DNA of 64,000 bases from contig NZ_CP044543.1 in assembly GCF_008932115.1 (NCBI RefSeq), forward strand, positions 2,486,501-2,550,500. The letters are read 5' to 3'. Position 1 is the stretch's first letter; every line of letters starts with the position of its first letter. This DNA is from Bradyrhizobium betae (lineage in GTDB: Bacteria; Pseudomonadota; Alphaproteobacteria; Rhizobiales; Xanthobacteraceae). This document shows positions 25,273 to 33,679 of the stretch, piece by piece. The notes under the pieces were generated by a model. It did not search any database. It saw nothing but the letters and a program-made list of their open reading frames with translations, and was not told the DNA's origin. The position numbers and the translations under genes are program-made.

Positions 25273-25902
25273 TCATATGGCCGTGGCGTTGAGCCAGCCG
25301 AAGCGGATCGGAAACCCCTCGCCGCCGAGCAGCGTGGTGGTCTCGTAGAGCGGCAGGCCGACCACGTTGGTGTAGGACCCCACCATCTTCACCACGAAGG
25401 AGCCGGCGATGCCCTGCACGGCGTAGCCGCCGGCTTTGCCGCGCCATTCGCCGGAGCCGATATAGGCCTGGATGTCGTCCTCCGACAGGCGCTTGAAGCG
25501 GACACGGGTCTCGACCAGGCGCTGGCGGAAGGCCTCGCGCGGTGTGACCAGGGTGATAGCGGTGTAGACGCGGTGGTTGCGGCCCGACAGCAGCCGCAGG
25601 CACTGCGCGGCTTCGTCCACGAGGTTGGCCTTGGGCAGGATGCGGCGGCCCACCGCCACAACCGTATCGGCGGCGAGGATGAAGGCGCCGCGCAGCTCGT
25701 CGTCGAGCTGCACCGATTTCAGCGCCGCATCGGCCTTGGCGCGGGCGAGGCGATTGGCGCAGGCGCGCGGCAGTTCGCCCCGCTTCGGCGTCTCGTCGAC
25801 GTCGGCCGGCCGGAGCGCGTCCGGCTCGATGCCGGCCTGGTTGAGCAGCGACAGGCGTCGCGGCGAACCGGAGGCAAGTACGAATTTGGGGCGGCCGAGC
25901 AT
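25273..25902 (-). CDS. maf: Maf-family nucleotide pyrophosphatase
   Basis: This 209-residue protein has the Maf signature: [19 protein letters not shown] at the N-terminus, [19 protein letters not shown] in the centre and [18 protein letters not shown] near the C-terminus. It hydrolyses non-canonical or modified nucleoside triphosphates (such as dTTP, UTP or m5UTP in characterised members) to monophosphates. It forms a run with the phosphatase gene upstream and yacG downstream. Confidence 0.95.
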   Translation of the reverse strand: MLGRPKFVLASGSPRRLSLLNQAGIEPDALRPADVDETPKRGELPRACANRLARAKADAALKSVQLDDELRGAFILAADTVVAVGRRILPKANLVDEAAQCLRLLSGRNHRVYTAITLVTPREAFRQRLVETRVRFKRLSEDDIQAYIGSGEWRGKAGGYAVQGIAGSFVVKMVGSYTNVVGLPLYETTTLLGGEGFPIRFGWLNATAI

Positions 25903-26048
25903 CAGGTGATTTGGGGGATTGAAGCAGGGGGTGAATTGCGCGCGGAACCTATCGGAAGGGGGCTGATTTCACAACCCGGGAACCCGAGGTTTGGTGATTC
26001 GAGGTTTCCGGCATCGTGTGCCTGCGGTCTGTGACGCCGGTGTTACGG

Positions 26049-26516
26049 CTACCCGCTCGCCGCGCCTGCCTTCGCAAAACGCTTGCGGATGCGCATCAGG
26101 AGCTGGTCGCAGACGTCGCGATAGGCGGCAAGCTTCTGGTCGCGGCTGCCTTCGATGATGGTGGGATCCTGCGTCGGCCAGTATTCGACCTCGGCAGCGA
26201 GCGTGCGGGTCAGCTCCAGCGCCTTGTGGTGCGCCTCCGGCGAGAGCGTGATGATGAGGTCGAAATTCAGCCCCTCCCAATCCTCCAGCTCCTCGAAGGT
26301 CTGCGGCTTGTGGGCGGAAATGTCCTGTCCCAGCTCGTCCATCACCGCGACCGCGAACGGATCGAGCTCGCCGCGCCGCGTGCCGGCCGACTTCACGTAG
26401 AGGCCCTGCGGAAACATGTGCCGCAGCAGGCTCTCGGCCATCGGCGAGCGCACGCTGTTCATGGCGCAGGCGAACAGCACCGATTGCGGATTGCTTGCGC
26501 GTGGCGAACCCGCCAT
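26049..26516 (-). CDS. Low-molecular-weight phosphatase-family protein
   Basis: This 155-residue protein has the P-loop CAMNSVRS at Cys17-Ser24, matching the CxxNxxRS variant of the LMW tyrosine phosphatase/arsenate reductase fold. The late general-acid Asp is in WPTQDPTI. It is the conserved alphaproteobacterial member found between UPF0262 and maf. The true substrate is unknown: no arsenic-resistance gene is nearby, so a housekeeping phosphatase is likelier than arsenate reduction. Confidence 0.9.
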   Translation of the reverse strand: MAGSPRASNPQSVLFACAMNSVRSPMAESLLRHMFPQGLYVKSAGTRRGELDPFAVAVMDELGQDISAHKPQTFEELEDWEGLNFDLIITLSPEAHHKALELTRTLAAEVEYWPTQDPTIIEGSRDQKLAAYRDVCDQLLMRIRKRFAKAGAASG

Positions 26517-26541
26517 CGCGCTTAGCCTCTAAAAAAAGAGG

Positions 26542-26646
26542 GCATGGCCTTGTCGGAAAACCGCTGCACACTTTTCCGGGCCATGCAGCAGCTTGTATTG
26601 CGCATGATCTGGACCGAAAACCGGTGCCCACTTTTCGGGATCATGC
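26542..26646. repeat. Dispersed palindromic repeat, family C (two adjacent copies)
   Basis: Copy one (26542-26587) runs from GCATGGCC to GGCCATGC and holds CGGAAAACCGCTGCACACTT. Copy two (26602-26646) runs from GCATGATC to GATCATGC and holds CCGAAAACCGGTGCCCACTT. Both match the single element at 33631-33679. They fill the gap between the UPF0262 and phosphatase genes and may form long hairpins in the transcript. Confidence 0.85.
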
Positions 26647-26647
26647 C

Positions 26648-27145
26648 CTAACCCTTCCAGTGCAGGACGGTAATGAGCGTGAACAGCCGTCGCGAGGTCT
26701 CGAAATCGACCCGCACCTTGCCCTTCAGCCGCTCCTGCAGCGTGCGCGAACCCTCGTCATGGATGCCGCGGCGGCCCATGTCGATGGCCTCGATCTTGTC
26801 CGGCGTCGCGGTGCGGATCGCCTGATAGTAGCTGTCGCAGATCATGAAATAGTCCTTCACGATCCGCCGGAACGGCGTCAGCGAGAGCAGATGCGCGACG
26901 ACGGGCGTGCCGTCCTCGCGGCGGATGTCGAACATCAGCCGGTTGCCGGTGATGCCGATATGCAGCGTGAACGGACCTTTTCCATCCGCGCCATCGGGCG
27001 CGAACAGGTTCTGCTCGATCAAGTCGTAGATCGCGATCGCGCGCTCATGCTCGATGTCGGGCCCGGAACGGCCGATCGATTCCTCGTCGAGGGTGACCGC
27101 GACGATGCGATTGGTCGAGTCGTCCTGTTCGGGCGGCTGGGTCAT
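26648..27145 (-). CDS. UPF0262 family protein
   Basis: ATG 27145 overlaps the hisD stop codon (ATGA), and the product has 165 residues starting [20 protein letters not shown]. The blocks [20 protein letters not shown] and [20 protein letters not shown] are the family signature. The family is alphaproteobacterial and always linked to hisD; no activity is known. Overlap with hisD points to translational coupling. Confidence 0.93.
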   Translation of the reverse strand: MTQPPEQDDSTNRIVAVTLDEESIGRSGPDIEHERAIAIYDLIEQNLFAPDGADGKGPFTLHIGITGNRLMFDIRREDGTPVVAHLLSLTPFRRIVKDYFMICDSYYQAIRTATPDKIEAIDMGRRGIHDEGSRTLQERLKGKVRVDFETSRRLFTLITVLHWKG

Positions 27146-28437
27146 GACAGGTTGAGGCGCAATCCAATCGAGCGCGAATGGGCATCCAGCCCCTCCGCTT
27201 GTCCGAGCGTCATTGCGGCCGGACCCAGCGCACGCAGCTGGTCCGGACCGCATTTCAGGATCGAGGTGCGCTTGATGAAGTCGTGCACCGACAGGCCTGA
27301 GGAGAACCGCGCCGAGCGCGCCGTCGGCAGCACGTGGTTGGAGCCGCCGACATAATCGCCGATCGCTTCGGGCGTATGCGCACCGAGGAACACCGCGCCG
27401 GCGTTGCGGATCTTTGCGGCGAGCGCGTCGGGATCGGTCGTCATGATCTCGAGATGCTCGGCGGCGATCGCATCCGCCAGCGGGATCGCCTCGCTCAGGT
27501 TCTTCACCATGATGATGGCGCCGAAATCGGCCCAGGAGGCGCCGGCGATCGCGGCGCGCGGCAGCGTCTTCAGTTGCGCCTCGACGGCCTTTTCGACGTC
27601 GGCTGCAAGGCGCGCGGAATCGGTGATCAAGATCGATTGCGCGCTGGCGTCGTGCTCGGCCTGCGCCAGCAGATCAGCGGCGATCCAGTCGGCATTGCCG
27701 GTGTCGTCGGCAATCACCAGCACCTCGGAGGGGCCGGCGATCATGTCGATGCCGACCTTGCCGAACACCAGCCGCTTTGCGGCGGCGACATAGGCGTTGC
27801 CGGGGCCGACGATCTTGGCGACCGGCGCGATCGTCGCGGTGCCGTGCGCGAGCGCGGCGACGGCCTGCGCGCCGCCGACGCGGTAGATCTCGCTGACGCC
27901 GCCGAGCCTGGCGGCGGCCAGAACCAGCGGGTTGAGCTTGCCGTCCGGCGACGGCACCACCATGACCAGGCGCGAGACGCCGGCGACCTTGGCAGGCACC
28001 GCGTTCATCAGCACGGAGGACGGATAGGCCGCAGTGCCGCCGGGCACGTAGAGGCCGGCGGATTCGATCGCGGTGTAGCGCCAGCCGAGCTCGACGCCGA
28101 GCGGATCGGTGAAGCGCTCGTCCTTTGGAAGCTGGCGGCGATGATAGGTCTCGATGCGGTCGCGCGCGAGCTTCAGCGCGTCCAGCGTCGCGACGTCGCA
28201 AGCCTTCACCGCGGCCTCGATCTCGGCGGCGGTGACGCGAAGGCCGGATGCATCCAGCGAAAGCCGGTCGAACTTTGCCGTGGCCTCGAGCAGGGCGGCG
28301 TCGCCACGTTTGGCCACATCGTCCACGATGGCGCGCACGGTGGCCTCGACGTCGGCCGAGACCTCGCGCTTGGCGGCGAGGAACGCCGCGAATCGCTGGT
28401 CAAAATCGGCGCTGCTGCGGTCGAGACGAACGGGCAT
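27142..28437 (-). CDS. hisD: Histidinol dehydrogenase
   Basis: ATG 28437 ([20 protein letters not shown]) gives 431 residues, the usual length; the frame upstream is open but not family-like. The signature block reading [20 protein letters not shown], the zinc/active-site region AEHDASAQ (Glu and His) and the late AEHLEIMT and [10 protein letters not shown] blocks are intact. It oxidises L-histidinol to L-histidine with two NAD+ in the last two steps of histidine synthesis. The gene lies in the conserved alphaproteobacterial order DUF2948-hisD-UPF0262-phosphatase-maf-yacG rather than in a his operon. Confidence 0.98.
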   Translation of the reverse strand: MPVRLDRSSADFDQRFAAFLAAKREVSADVEATVRAIVDDVAKRGDAALLEATAKFDRLSLDASGLRVTAAEIEAAVKACDVATLDALKLARDRIETYHRRQLPKDERFTDPLGVELGWRYTAIESAGLYVPGGTAAYPSSVLMNAVPAKVAGVSRLVMVVPSPDGKLNPLVLAAARLGGVSEIYRVGGAQAVAALAHGTATIAPVAKIVGPGNAYVAAAKRLVFGKVGIDMIAGPSEVLVIADDTGNADWIAADLLAQAEHDASAQSILITDSARLAADVEKAVEAQLKTLPRAAIAGASWADFGAIIMVKNLSEAIPLADAIAAEHLEIMTTDPDALAAKIRNAGAVFLGAHTPEAIGDYVGGSNHVLPTARSARFSSGLSVHDFIKRTSILKCGPDQLRALGPAAMTLGQAEGLDAHSRSIGLRLNLS

Positions 28438-28519
28438 CTTGGCTTGGCTTCTGCTGGTTTTGGGGGCGCGGCTTGGCTCACCGGGCCCCCTGCTCAATGG
28501 CGCGGCGGGGAAGCTGCGT

Positions 28520-28561
28520 CAACCCTTGGCGGCCAACCCTTGGCGGTCAACCCCTGACAGC
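28520..28561. repeat. Three 14-bp direct repeats between DUF2948 and hisD
   Basis: Units CAACCCTTGGCGGC (28520), CAACCCTTGGCGGT (28534) and the diverged CAACCCCTGACAGC (28548) lie head to tail in the hisD leader, about 85 bp before its start. Period equals that of the 15478 array, but the sequence is unrelated. Confidence 0.75.
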
Positions 28562-28622
28562 CGCCTTGGAAGGCAGCGTTCCGGCAACGGCCTCGGCCGG
28601 TCTGATTGGTATACTGGTCATC

Positions 28623-29072
28623 TTACCCTTCCCCCTCGATCTCCACTCCCGCCCCCAGCTCGTCCGCCCCGAGGTCCGTCAGCTCGCATTCCAGGCATTC
28701 GACGTCGAGCCGGATGGCGCCGCCCTGGGCGAACAGGAGCAGAGCGCTGCCGCCGGGCTCTTCGTCGCGGCCGTCCCGGGGGTGAAACTCGATGCCGAGG
28801 AGGTCCAGGACCCTGTCCGACGCTCCGAGGTCGATGTTGCGCGACTTGCAGGCGAGCACGCGGTCGAAGCGGAGCGCCGCGACCAGCCGGCGCGGCTCGG
28901 CCTCGCCGTCCAGCGTCTGCTCCCAGTCCAGCCGGCTCATGCCGACCACCAGACGCTTCTCGCTCTGCCGCCAGATGATATCGGCGGGCTGGACGCGGGC
29001 GTCCTGCACATGGGTCGAGATCACGGCGAGATCATCGGCATCGAGCGCGATCAGCTTGAGCTGGGGAGACAT
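28623..29072 (-). CDS. DUF2948 family protein
   Basis: ATG 29072 (MSPQLKLIALDADDLAVIST) gives 149 residues. The motifs LIALDADDLAVISTHVQDA and RLVVGMSRLDWEQ and the acidic C-terminus match the uncharacterised DUF2948 proteins found upstream of hisD in alphaproteobacteria. No catalytic residues are apparent. Together with hisD it is part of the conserved housekeeping run; its role is unknown. Confidence 0.9.
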   Translation of the reverse strand: MSPQLKLIALDADDLAVISTHVQDARVQPADIIWRQSEKRLVVGMSRLDWEQTLDGEAEPRRLVAALRFDRVLACKSRNIDLGASDRVLDLLGIEFHPRDGRDEEPGGSALLLFAQGGAIRLDVECLECELTDLGADELGAGVEIEGEG

Positions 29073-29154
29073 CAACGACTCTTCTCCTCTGGGGCGGATA
29101 CGGCTCAACGCACGCGGACGCCGAAATTTCCGCGCAAACTAACGGGCCGGCGGA

Positions 29155-29814
29155 TCAGAGGCTATTGATATCCTCCATCTCCAGCACCTTCCGGGGATAA
29201 CCGGCCCGGGCGACATGGATCATGGCGCGGCCCATCTGCTCGGTCGAGGTGACGAGCCGCGGCGAAATCCGGCGCAGCACCGACCAGAGCGGCCAGGTTG
29301 CCGTATAGACCGCCTGCACCCAGGCGGTCTTGGAGCGGATGCCGTGCAGAGGCTGGATCGCGCCGGGCCGGAACATATAGGCCGCCTTGAACGGCAGCTT
29401 GAGCAGGTCGTTCTCGGTCTTGCCCTTGACCCGCGCCCACATCCGCAAGCCCTGCTCGGTGGAATCGGTGCCGGCGCCGGTGACGTCGGTGAAGGTCATC
29501 TGCGGATTGAGCCGCGCCAGCGTGGTCGCAGCGGCGAGCGTGAGATCATAGGTGAGATGGCGGTAGCGCTCTTCGCTCATGCCGATCGAGGAGACGCCGA
29601 GACAGAAAAAACAGGCATCGAAGCCTGTCAGCTGCGACTCGATCGCCGAATAGTCCCAGAAATCGCCGTGCGTGATCTCGGTGAGCTTGGTGTTGCGCAC
29701 ACCGGTCGGGCTGCGACCCACCGCAACCACGCGCGCGATGCCGGGATCGATCAGGCACTCGCGCAGCACACCCTGCCCGACCATGCCGGTCGCGCCGAAG
29801 ATGATGACTTGCAT
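29155..29814 (-). CDS. NAD(P)-binding Rossmann-fold protein (atypical SDR, epimerase-like)
   Basis: ATG 29814 starts MQVIIFGATGMVGQGVLREC, the GxxGxxG cofactor motif of extended/atypical SDRs, and gives 219 residues. A start at 29844 would overlap the upstream SDR stop (ATGA). The family is HTATIP2/YwnB-like, with no complete YxxxK. It may act as a redox sensor or quinone reductase rather than an epimerase. Likely co-transcribed with the SDR gene upstream. Confidence 0.85.
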   Translation of the reverse strand: MQVIIFGATGMVGQGVLRECLIDPGIARVVAVGRSPTGVRNTKLTEITHGDFWDYSAIESQLTGFDACFFCLGVSSIGMSEERYRHLTYDLTLAAATTLARLNPQMTFTDVTGAGTDSTEQGLRMWARVKGKTENDLLKLPFKAAYMFRPGAIQPLHGIRSKTAWVQAVYTATWPLWSVLRRISPRLVTSTEQMGRAMIHVARAGYPRKVLEMEDINSL

Positions 29815-29840
29815 CGGGACGTCCCCATCGGTCTCGCGGC

Positions 29841-30779
29841 TCATGCGGCGGCCGCGATCTCGTCGAAGGATACACCGGTCAAGGTTGCCGAGACATCCCA
29901 CAGCATTGCGGCGGCGGCAAAATCCTTCGCCTGCGGCATGATCCTCGCCGGCACCGGGGACCCCTTCAATTCGTAGAACCAGTTCGGACCGTAATAGCCG
30001 CCAGCTTCGGCAGCGGGCGAGGTCGCGGCGAACAAGGTCGGCAGCGCGCCCTCGGCCGCGGACTGGCTGATGAAAGGCTGGAGCCGCTTGTTGATCTGCC
30101 AGAGCCAACGGTCCTGACCCGGCCCGTTCGGAATGAGATCGGTCCGCGCGTAGCCGGGATGGGCGGCAACGCTCATCAGGTCCCAGCCGGCCGCGAGGCT
30201 GCGGCGCTGCAATTCGAGTGCAAACATCAGCATCGCCAGCTTGGACTGGCAGTAGGCCCGCCAGGGGCGATAGGAGCGCTTGCCCTGGAGATCGTCGAAA
30301 TTGATGGCGCCGGAACGGTGTGCGAGGCTGGAGAGATTGACGACGCGCGCCCCCTTCGCGCGGCGAAGCTGCGACAGCAGGCGCGCGGTCAGCGCGTAAT
30401 GGCCGAGATAATTGGTGCCGAGCTGCATCTCGAAACCGTCCTCGGTTTGCTGCCGCTTCGGCAGCGCCATCACGCCGGCATTGTTGACGAGGAGGTCGAG
30501 CTGCTCATTACTGGCGGCGAAGCGCCTGGCGAAATCGGCGACGGAGGCAAGGCTTGCGAGGTCGAGATGCTCGTAGGCGATCAGGGCGTTGGGAAACCGC
30601 TCGCAAATGCCCTCGATGGCCCGCAGGCCCTTTGCGTCGCTGCGCCCGGTGAGTATGACAATGGCGCCGGCGCCCGCCAGCGCCATCGCCGTCTCGTAGC
30701 CGAGGCCGCCGGTTGCTCCGGTCACGACGGCGGTCTTGCCGTTGAGAGAGGGGATGTCTGCCGTCGTCCAGTCGGTCAT
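29841..30779 (-). CDS. Short-chain dehydrogenase/reductase (retinol dehydrogenase-like)
   Basis: This 312-residue protein has TGATGGLGYETAMALAGAGA (cofactor), LLVNNAGVM, VVNLSSLAHRSG (catalytic Ser) and YCQSKLAMLMFALEL (catalytic Tyr and Lys). It resembles the WWOX/retinol dehydrogenase-like SDR group in bacteria, which reduce lipophilic carbonyls with NADPH. It is divergent from a TetR regulator with a perfect 13-bp palindrome between them, and probably controlled by it. Confidence 0.92.
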   Translation of the reverse strand: MTDWTTADIPSLNGKTAVVTGATGGLGYETAMALAGAGAIVILTGRSDAKGLRAIEGICERFPNALIAYEHLDLASLASVADFARRFAASNEQLDLLVNNAGVMALPKRQQTEDGFEMQLGTNYLGHYALTARLLSQLRRAKGARVVNLSSLAHRSGAINFDDLQGKRSYRPWRAYCQSKLAMLMFALELQRRSLAAGWDLMSVAAHPGYARTDLIPNGPGQDRWLWQINKRLQPFISQSAAEGALPTLFAATSPAAEAGGYYGPNWFYELKGSPVPARIMPQAKDFAAAAMLWDVSATLTGVSFDEIAAAA

Positions 30780-30826
30780 GCCATAACTCCGTTCGGGCTG
30801 GAAAAGGCCCGCGACCGGTCTAAATA

Positions 30827-30839
30827 TGCACTGAGTGCA
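30827..30839. promoter_or_regulatory. TetR operator between SDR and tetR genes
   Basis: TGCACTGAGTGCA is a perfect 6-1-6 palindrome in the 82-bp gap between two divergent genes, 48 bp from the SDR start and 23 bp from the tetR start. Position and symmetry fit autoregulation plus control of the SDR operon by the adjacent TetR protein. Confidence 0.75.
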
Positions 30840-30861
30840 ATTTTGCAAGAGGTGAAACAAT

Positions 30862-31515
30862 TTGAAGGTTTCGAAGCCCGCCGCGAAATCGGTCAGGACA
30901 AGCGCCAAGCCGTTGCCGGCAGGCGCAAAATCGCCTGACGCCCCCGGCCTGCGCCAGCGCAAGCTGCAGGAGACCCGCGAGCGGCTGACCCGGGGGGCGA
31001 TGGCGCTGTTCCTGGAGCGCGGCTTCGAGGCCACGACCATCGACGACATCGCAGCCTCTGCGGACGTGTCGCGGCGCAGCTTCTTCCACTATTTCGCCTC
31101 CAAGGAAGACGTGGTCGCCGCCTGGCAGGAGGGCGCGGCAAGCGCATTGGTCGCCGAGATCGTCGCGCGGCCCGCGAGCGAATCCATGCTGACGGCGGCC
31201 GAGAATGCGATTGCCGCAGCGCTCAAGCGGATCGACCCGGCCGAAGCCGCAGCGATGTCGCGGCTCAAGCGCGACAATCCCGCGCTTCAGGCCCGCGACC
31301 AGCTCAAATACGAGAAGCTCGAACGGGCGCTCGCCGAAGGCTTGGCGCAGCGCGCCAGGACCAAACCGGACAGGTTGAAGGCACGGCTCGTCGCCATGAT
31401 CGCCACCGGCGCGATGCGCGTCGGCGGCGAGAGCTGGATCGGCGAAGGTGCGCGCGAGAAGCCGGACGTCTTCGTCAAGCGCACCTTCGATGCGATCAGG
31501 GCGATCTTGACGTGA
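30862..31515 (+). CDS. TetR family transcriptional regulator
   Basis: The start is TTG 30862, with AGAGG at 30849 upstream; 217 residues. After a basic 30-residue tail, the N-terminal helix-turn-helix reads TRGAMALFLERGFEATTIDD and then VSRRSFFHYFASKEDVVAAW. The C-terminal ligand domain is helical and unassigned. It is divergent from the SDR/Rossmann pair, suggesting local repression relieved by a lipophilic carbonyl. The basic N-terminal extension is unusual but not unknown in TetR proteins. Confidence 0.9.
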   Translation: MKVSKPAAKSVRTSAKPLPAGAKSPDAPGLRQRKLQETRERLTRGAMALFLERGFEATTIDDIAASADVSRRSFFHYFASKEDVVAAWQEGAASALVAEIVARPASESMLTAAENAIAAALKRIDPAEAAAMSRLKRDNPALQARDQLKYEKLERALAEGLAQRARTKPDRLKARLVAMIATGAMRVGGESWIGEGAREKPDVFVKRTFDAIRAILT

Positions 31516-31527
31516 GGTGCCTCAACC

Positions 31528-32352
31528 TCACGCCTTGAAGAACGCCAGCAGATCCGCGTTGATGGTCTCGGCGTGCGTGGTCGGCATGCCGTGCGGAAAG
31601 CCCTTGTAGGTCTTCAGCGTGCCGTTCTTGAGCAGCTTGGCCGACAGCGGCGCGGAGTCGGCGTAGGGCACGATCTGGTCATCATCGCCGTGCATCACCA
31701 GCACCGGCACCGTGATCTTCTTGAGATCCTCGGTGAAGTCGGTCTGCGAGAACGCGACGACGCCGTCATAGTGCGCCTTGGCGCCGCCCATCATGCCCTG
31801 GCGCCACCAGTTCTGGATCACCGCTTCCGAAGGTTTCGCGCCGGGGCGGTTGTAGCCATAGAACGGGCCGGAGGCGAGGTCGCGGTAGAAGCCGGTGCGG
31901 CTGGCGGCGAGCTGGGCCTGCAGACCGTCGAACACGCTCTTCGGCAGGCCGCCCGGATTGGCCGCCGTCTGCACCATCAACGGCGGCACCGCGGAGAGGA
32001 TCGCGGCCTTCGCCACCCGGCTCTCGCCATGGCGCGCAATGTAATGCACGACCTCGCCGCCACCGGTGGAATGGCCGACGTGAATGGCGTTCTTCAAATC
32101 GAGATGCGCCGTCACGGCCGCGAGATCGTCGGCGTAGTGATCCATGTCGTGACCATCGGAGACCTGCGACGAGCGGCCGTGGCCGCGGCGGTCATGGGCG
32201 ATGACGCGATAGCCGCGGTTCGCGAAAAAGATCATCTGCGTGTCCCAGTCGTCGGCCGACAGCGGCCAACCATGGCTGAACACGATCGGCTGGCCGGCGC
32301 CCCAATCCTTGAAAAAGATCTCGACGCCGTCCTTGGTGGTGATGGTGGGCAT
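31528..32352 (-). CDS. Alpha/beta hydrolase (arylesterase / non-heme chloroperoxidase-like)
   Basis: This 274-residue protein has the fold's oxyanion block [20 protein letters not shown], the nucleophile elbow GHSTGGGEV (Ser), the acid in [13 protein letters not shown] and the His in [14 protein letters not shown]. This combination is typical of cofactor-free haloperoxidase/esterase enzymes, which can form peracids from acetate and H2O2. The physiological substrate is unknown. Convergent with the tetR gene (12-bp gap). Confidence 0.93.
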   Translation of the reverse strand: MPTITTKDGVEIFFKDWGAGQPIVFSHGWPLSADDWDTQMIFFANRGYRVIAHDRRGHGRSSQVSDGHDMDHYADDLAAVTAHLDLKNAIHVGHSTGGGEVVHYIARHGESRVAKAAILSAVPPLMVQTAANPGGLPKSVFDGLQAQLAASRTGFYRDLASGPFYGYNRPGAKPSEAVIQNWWRQGMMGGAKAHYDGVVAFSQTDFTEDLKKITVPVLVMHGDDDQIVPYADSAPLSAKLLKNGTLKTYKGFPHGMPTTHAETINADLLAFFKA

Positions 32353-32475
32353 GAATGGCTCCTTCAGTGAAAATCAGTCCGGGGCCCGCGAAGCGCGAGC
32401 CGGCGACTTGGAGATGGTTATGCGATGTCCGCAGTTCGATGCCGCGCACCGCCCGGGACGATGACAATCGGGCGA

Positions 32476-32982
32476 TCAGGCAAACGCCATCGGCTTGAAG
32501 CGGCGCCAGGCGCCGATGGTCAGCACCACGAAGAACACCAGCACGATGCCCTGCACCGCGGCGAACACGGGACCTCCCGGCGGATTCGGCGGCACGGCGG
32601 GGGCGAGCGCGGCGAGGGCCGGCACCTTCAGGAACGACTGGATCACCAGCACGAAGACGTTGAAGTAGAGCGAGATCATCGCGGTCACGATGTAGACCGG
32701 ACGCCAGACGCCTCCAAGCTTCATGCCGTAGAGCGCGAAGCAGGCGATCGCGAGCAGCACCAGCGAGATGATGCCGATGATATGCGACGGCAGCAGTTCC
32801 TTGAACGGAAACAGGAAGCCGGTGGCGCTGGTGAGGATCGTGAACAGCAGGAAGATCGCGGTGAGGCCGGGCATCGGCTTCGAGCTGAGCAGGCCGAACA
32901 TCACGGCGAGGCCGGCGGCGATGGCGATCAGGCTGATGATGACATGGACCATCGTGAAGGCGGGCAGGCTCAATCCAAGCAT
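32476..32982 (-). CDS. Four-helix membrane protein of unknown function
   Basis: ATG 32982 gives 168 residues (a GTG one codon upstream is also possible, and AGGAGAG precedes both). Four hydrophobic segments can be seen: MVHVIISLIAIAAGLAVMFG, AIFLLFTILTSATGFLF, HIIGIISLVLLAIACFALYG and the C-terminal FAAVQGIVLVFFVVLTIG; a further one (IVTAMISLYFNVFVLVIQ) makes five possible. No transporter motif. It is probably an inner-membrane protein. A perfect palindrome lies just upstream. Confidence 0.78.
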   Translation of the reverse strand: MLGLSLPAFTMVHVIISLIAIAAGLAVMFGLLSSKPMPGLTAIFLLFTILTSATGFLFPFKELLPSHIIGIISLVLLAIACFALYGMKLGGVWRPVYIVTAMISLYFNVFVLVIQSFLKVPALAALAPAVPPNPPGGPVFAAVQGIVLVFFVVLTIGAWRRFKPMAFA

Positions 32983-33000
32983 CACGGCATCTCTCCTACT

Positions 33001-33012
33001 CTCAACGTTGAG
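33001..33012. promoter_or_regulatory. Perfect 12-bp palindrome upstream of the membrane-protein gene
   Basis: CTCAACGTTGAG lies 19 bp before the ATG of the four-helix membrane protein, flanked by TCCTACT and GTCGGAGGA, which extend the symmetry. It is at a position suited to an operator or a 5' hairpin that hides the ribosome site. No regulator is assigned. Confidence 0.4.
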
Positions 33013-33182
33013 GTCGGAGGATTAGTATTACGGTCCTCATCGAATGGCGCGAAGTCACAGGCTCGTGCGCAGCCATGCGTCGTCGTGCGAATCGACAAAC
33101 GCATGGCTGAATTTCTTGCAGCGCTGTCACAAACGAGAGCAGTTTGTAGCCCCGGGCGCTCAGGTCTTCGACGAAAGCTGGA

Positions 33183-33491
33183 TCACACTTCCTTGGTGTC
33201 GAAGATCAACAGGTCGGCGCCGCCGCTGGCGAATTTCGGCACGTCGCCAGCAGCGGCCTTGCCCGCTTCGCTGCCGAAGGCCGCCTGGATGTCGGCCACG
33301 CTGTTGAAGGTGAGGATTGCGACGAGGTGGATGCCGGACGGTCCAGCGGGGGAACCGACCGGCCCGGTGCTGACGGCGTATTTCTTCAGACCCGGCAATT
33401 TCTTGGCGAGCGGAATGTGGGTCTCGGCATAATGCTTGTCGAAAGCGGCAGCGTCCTTGGGCGTCTTGTAGAGCACGACGAGTTCGGCCAT
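33183..33491 (-). CDS. EthD-domain protein
   Basis: ATG 33491 (MAELVVLYKTPKDAAAFDKH) gives 102 residues. The segment FDKHYAETHIPLAKKLPGLK is the EthD signature (F-x-x-H-Y-x-x-x-H-x-P-L). The fold is a dimeric ferredoxin-like barrel. EthD members assist degradation of ethers or act as small reductases or isomerases. It lies alone, about 490 bp from the thioredoxin-reductase-like gene start side. No pathway partner is seen. Confidence 0.9.
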   Translation of the reverse strand: MAELVVLYKTPKDAAAFDKHYAETHIPLAKKLPGLKKYAVSTGPVGSPAGPSGIHLVAILTFNSVADIQAAFGSEAGKAAAGDVPKFASGGADLLIFDTKEV

Positions 33492-33630
33492 TGAGTCCTC
33501 CCTTGTGAATTGTTTGTTCTTCCACGCGCGATTGACCTCGCAACGAGGGGAGATAGTCACGCATCACACGGCAAGATGGCAAGCCTCATTCGACTTGCCA
33601 TCTGCTTGTCTTGTTCTTGACTTCTTGTTT

Positions 33631-33679
33631 GAGCACGATCTTTTCGGAAAACCGCTTCACACTTTTCCGGATCGTGCTC
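33631..33679. repeat. Dispersed palindromic repeat, family C
   Basis: GAGCACGAT (33631) and ATCGTGCTC (33671) are exact inverted ends around TTCGGAAAACCGCTTCACAC. It matches the pair at 26542-26646. The last base is also the final base of the neighbouring gene's stop codon, so the element sits directly behind that gene and may help terminate it. Confidence 0.9.

Noticed and set aside
26049..26516. Arsenate reductase ArsC
   Set aside because: Fold family fits, but there is no ars gene nearby and the position in the hisD-maf run is typical of an uncharacterised housekeeping phosphatase.
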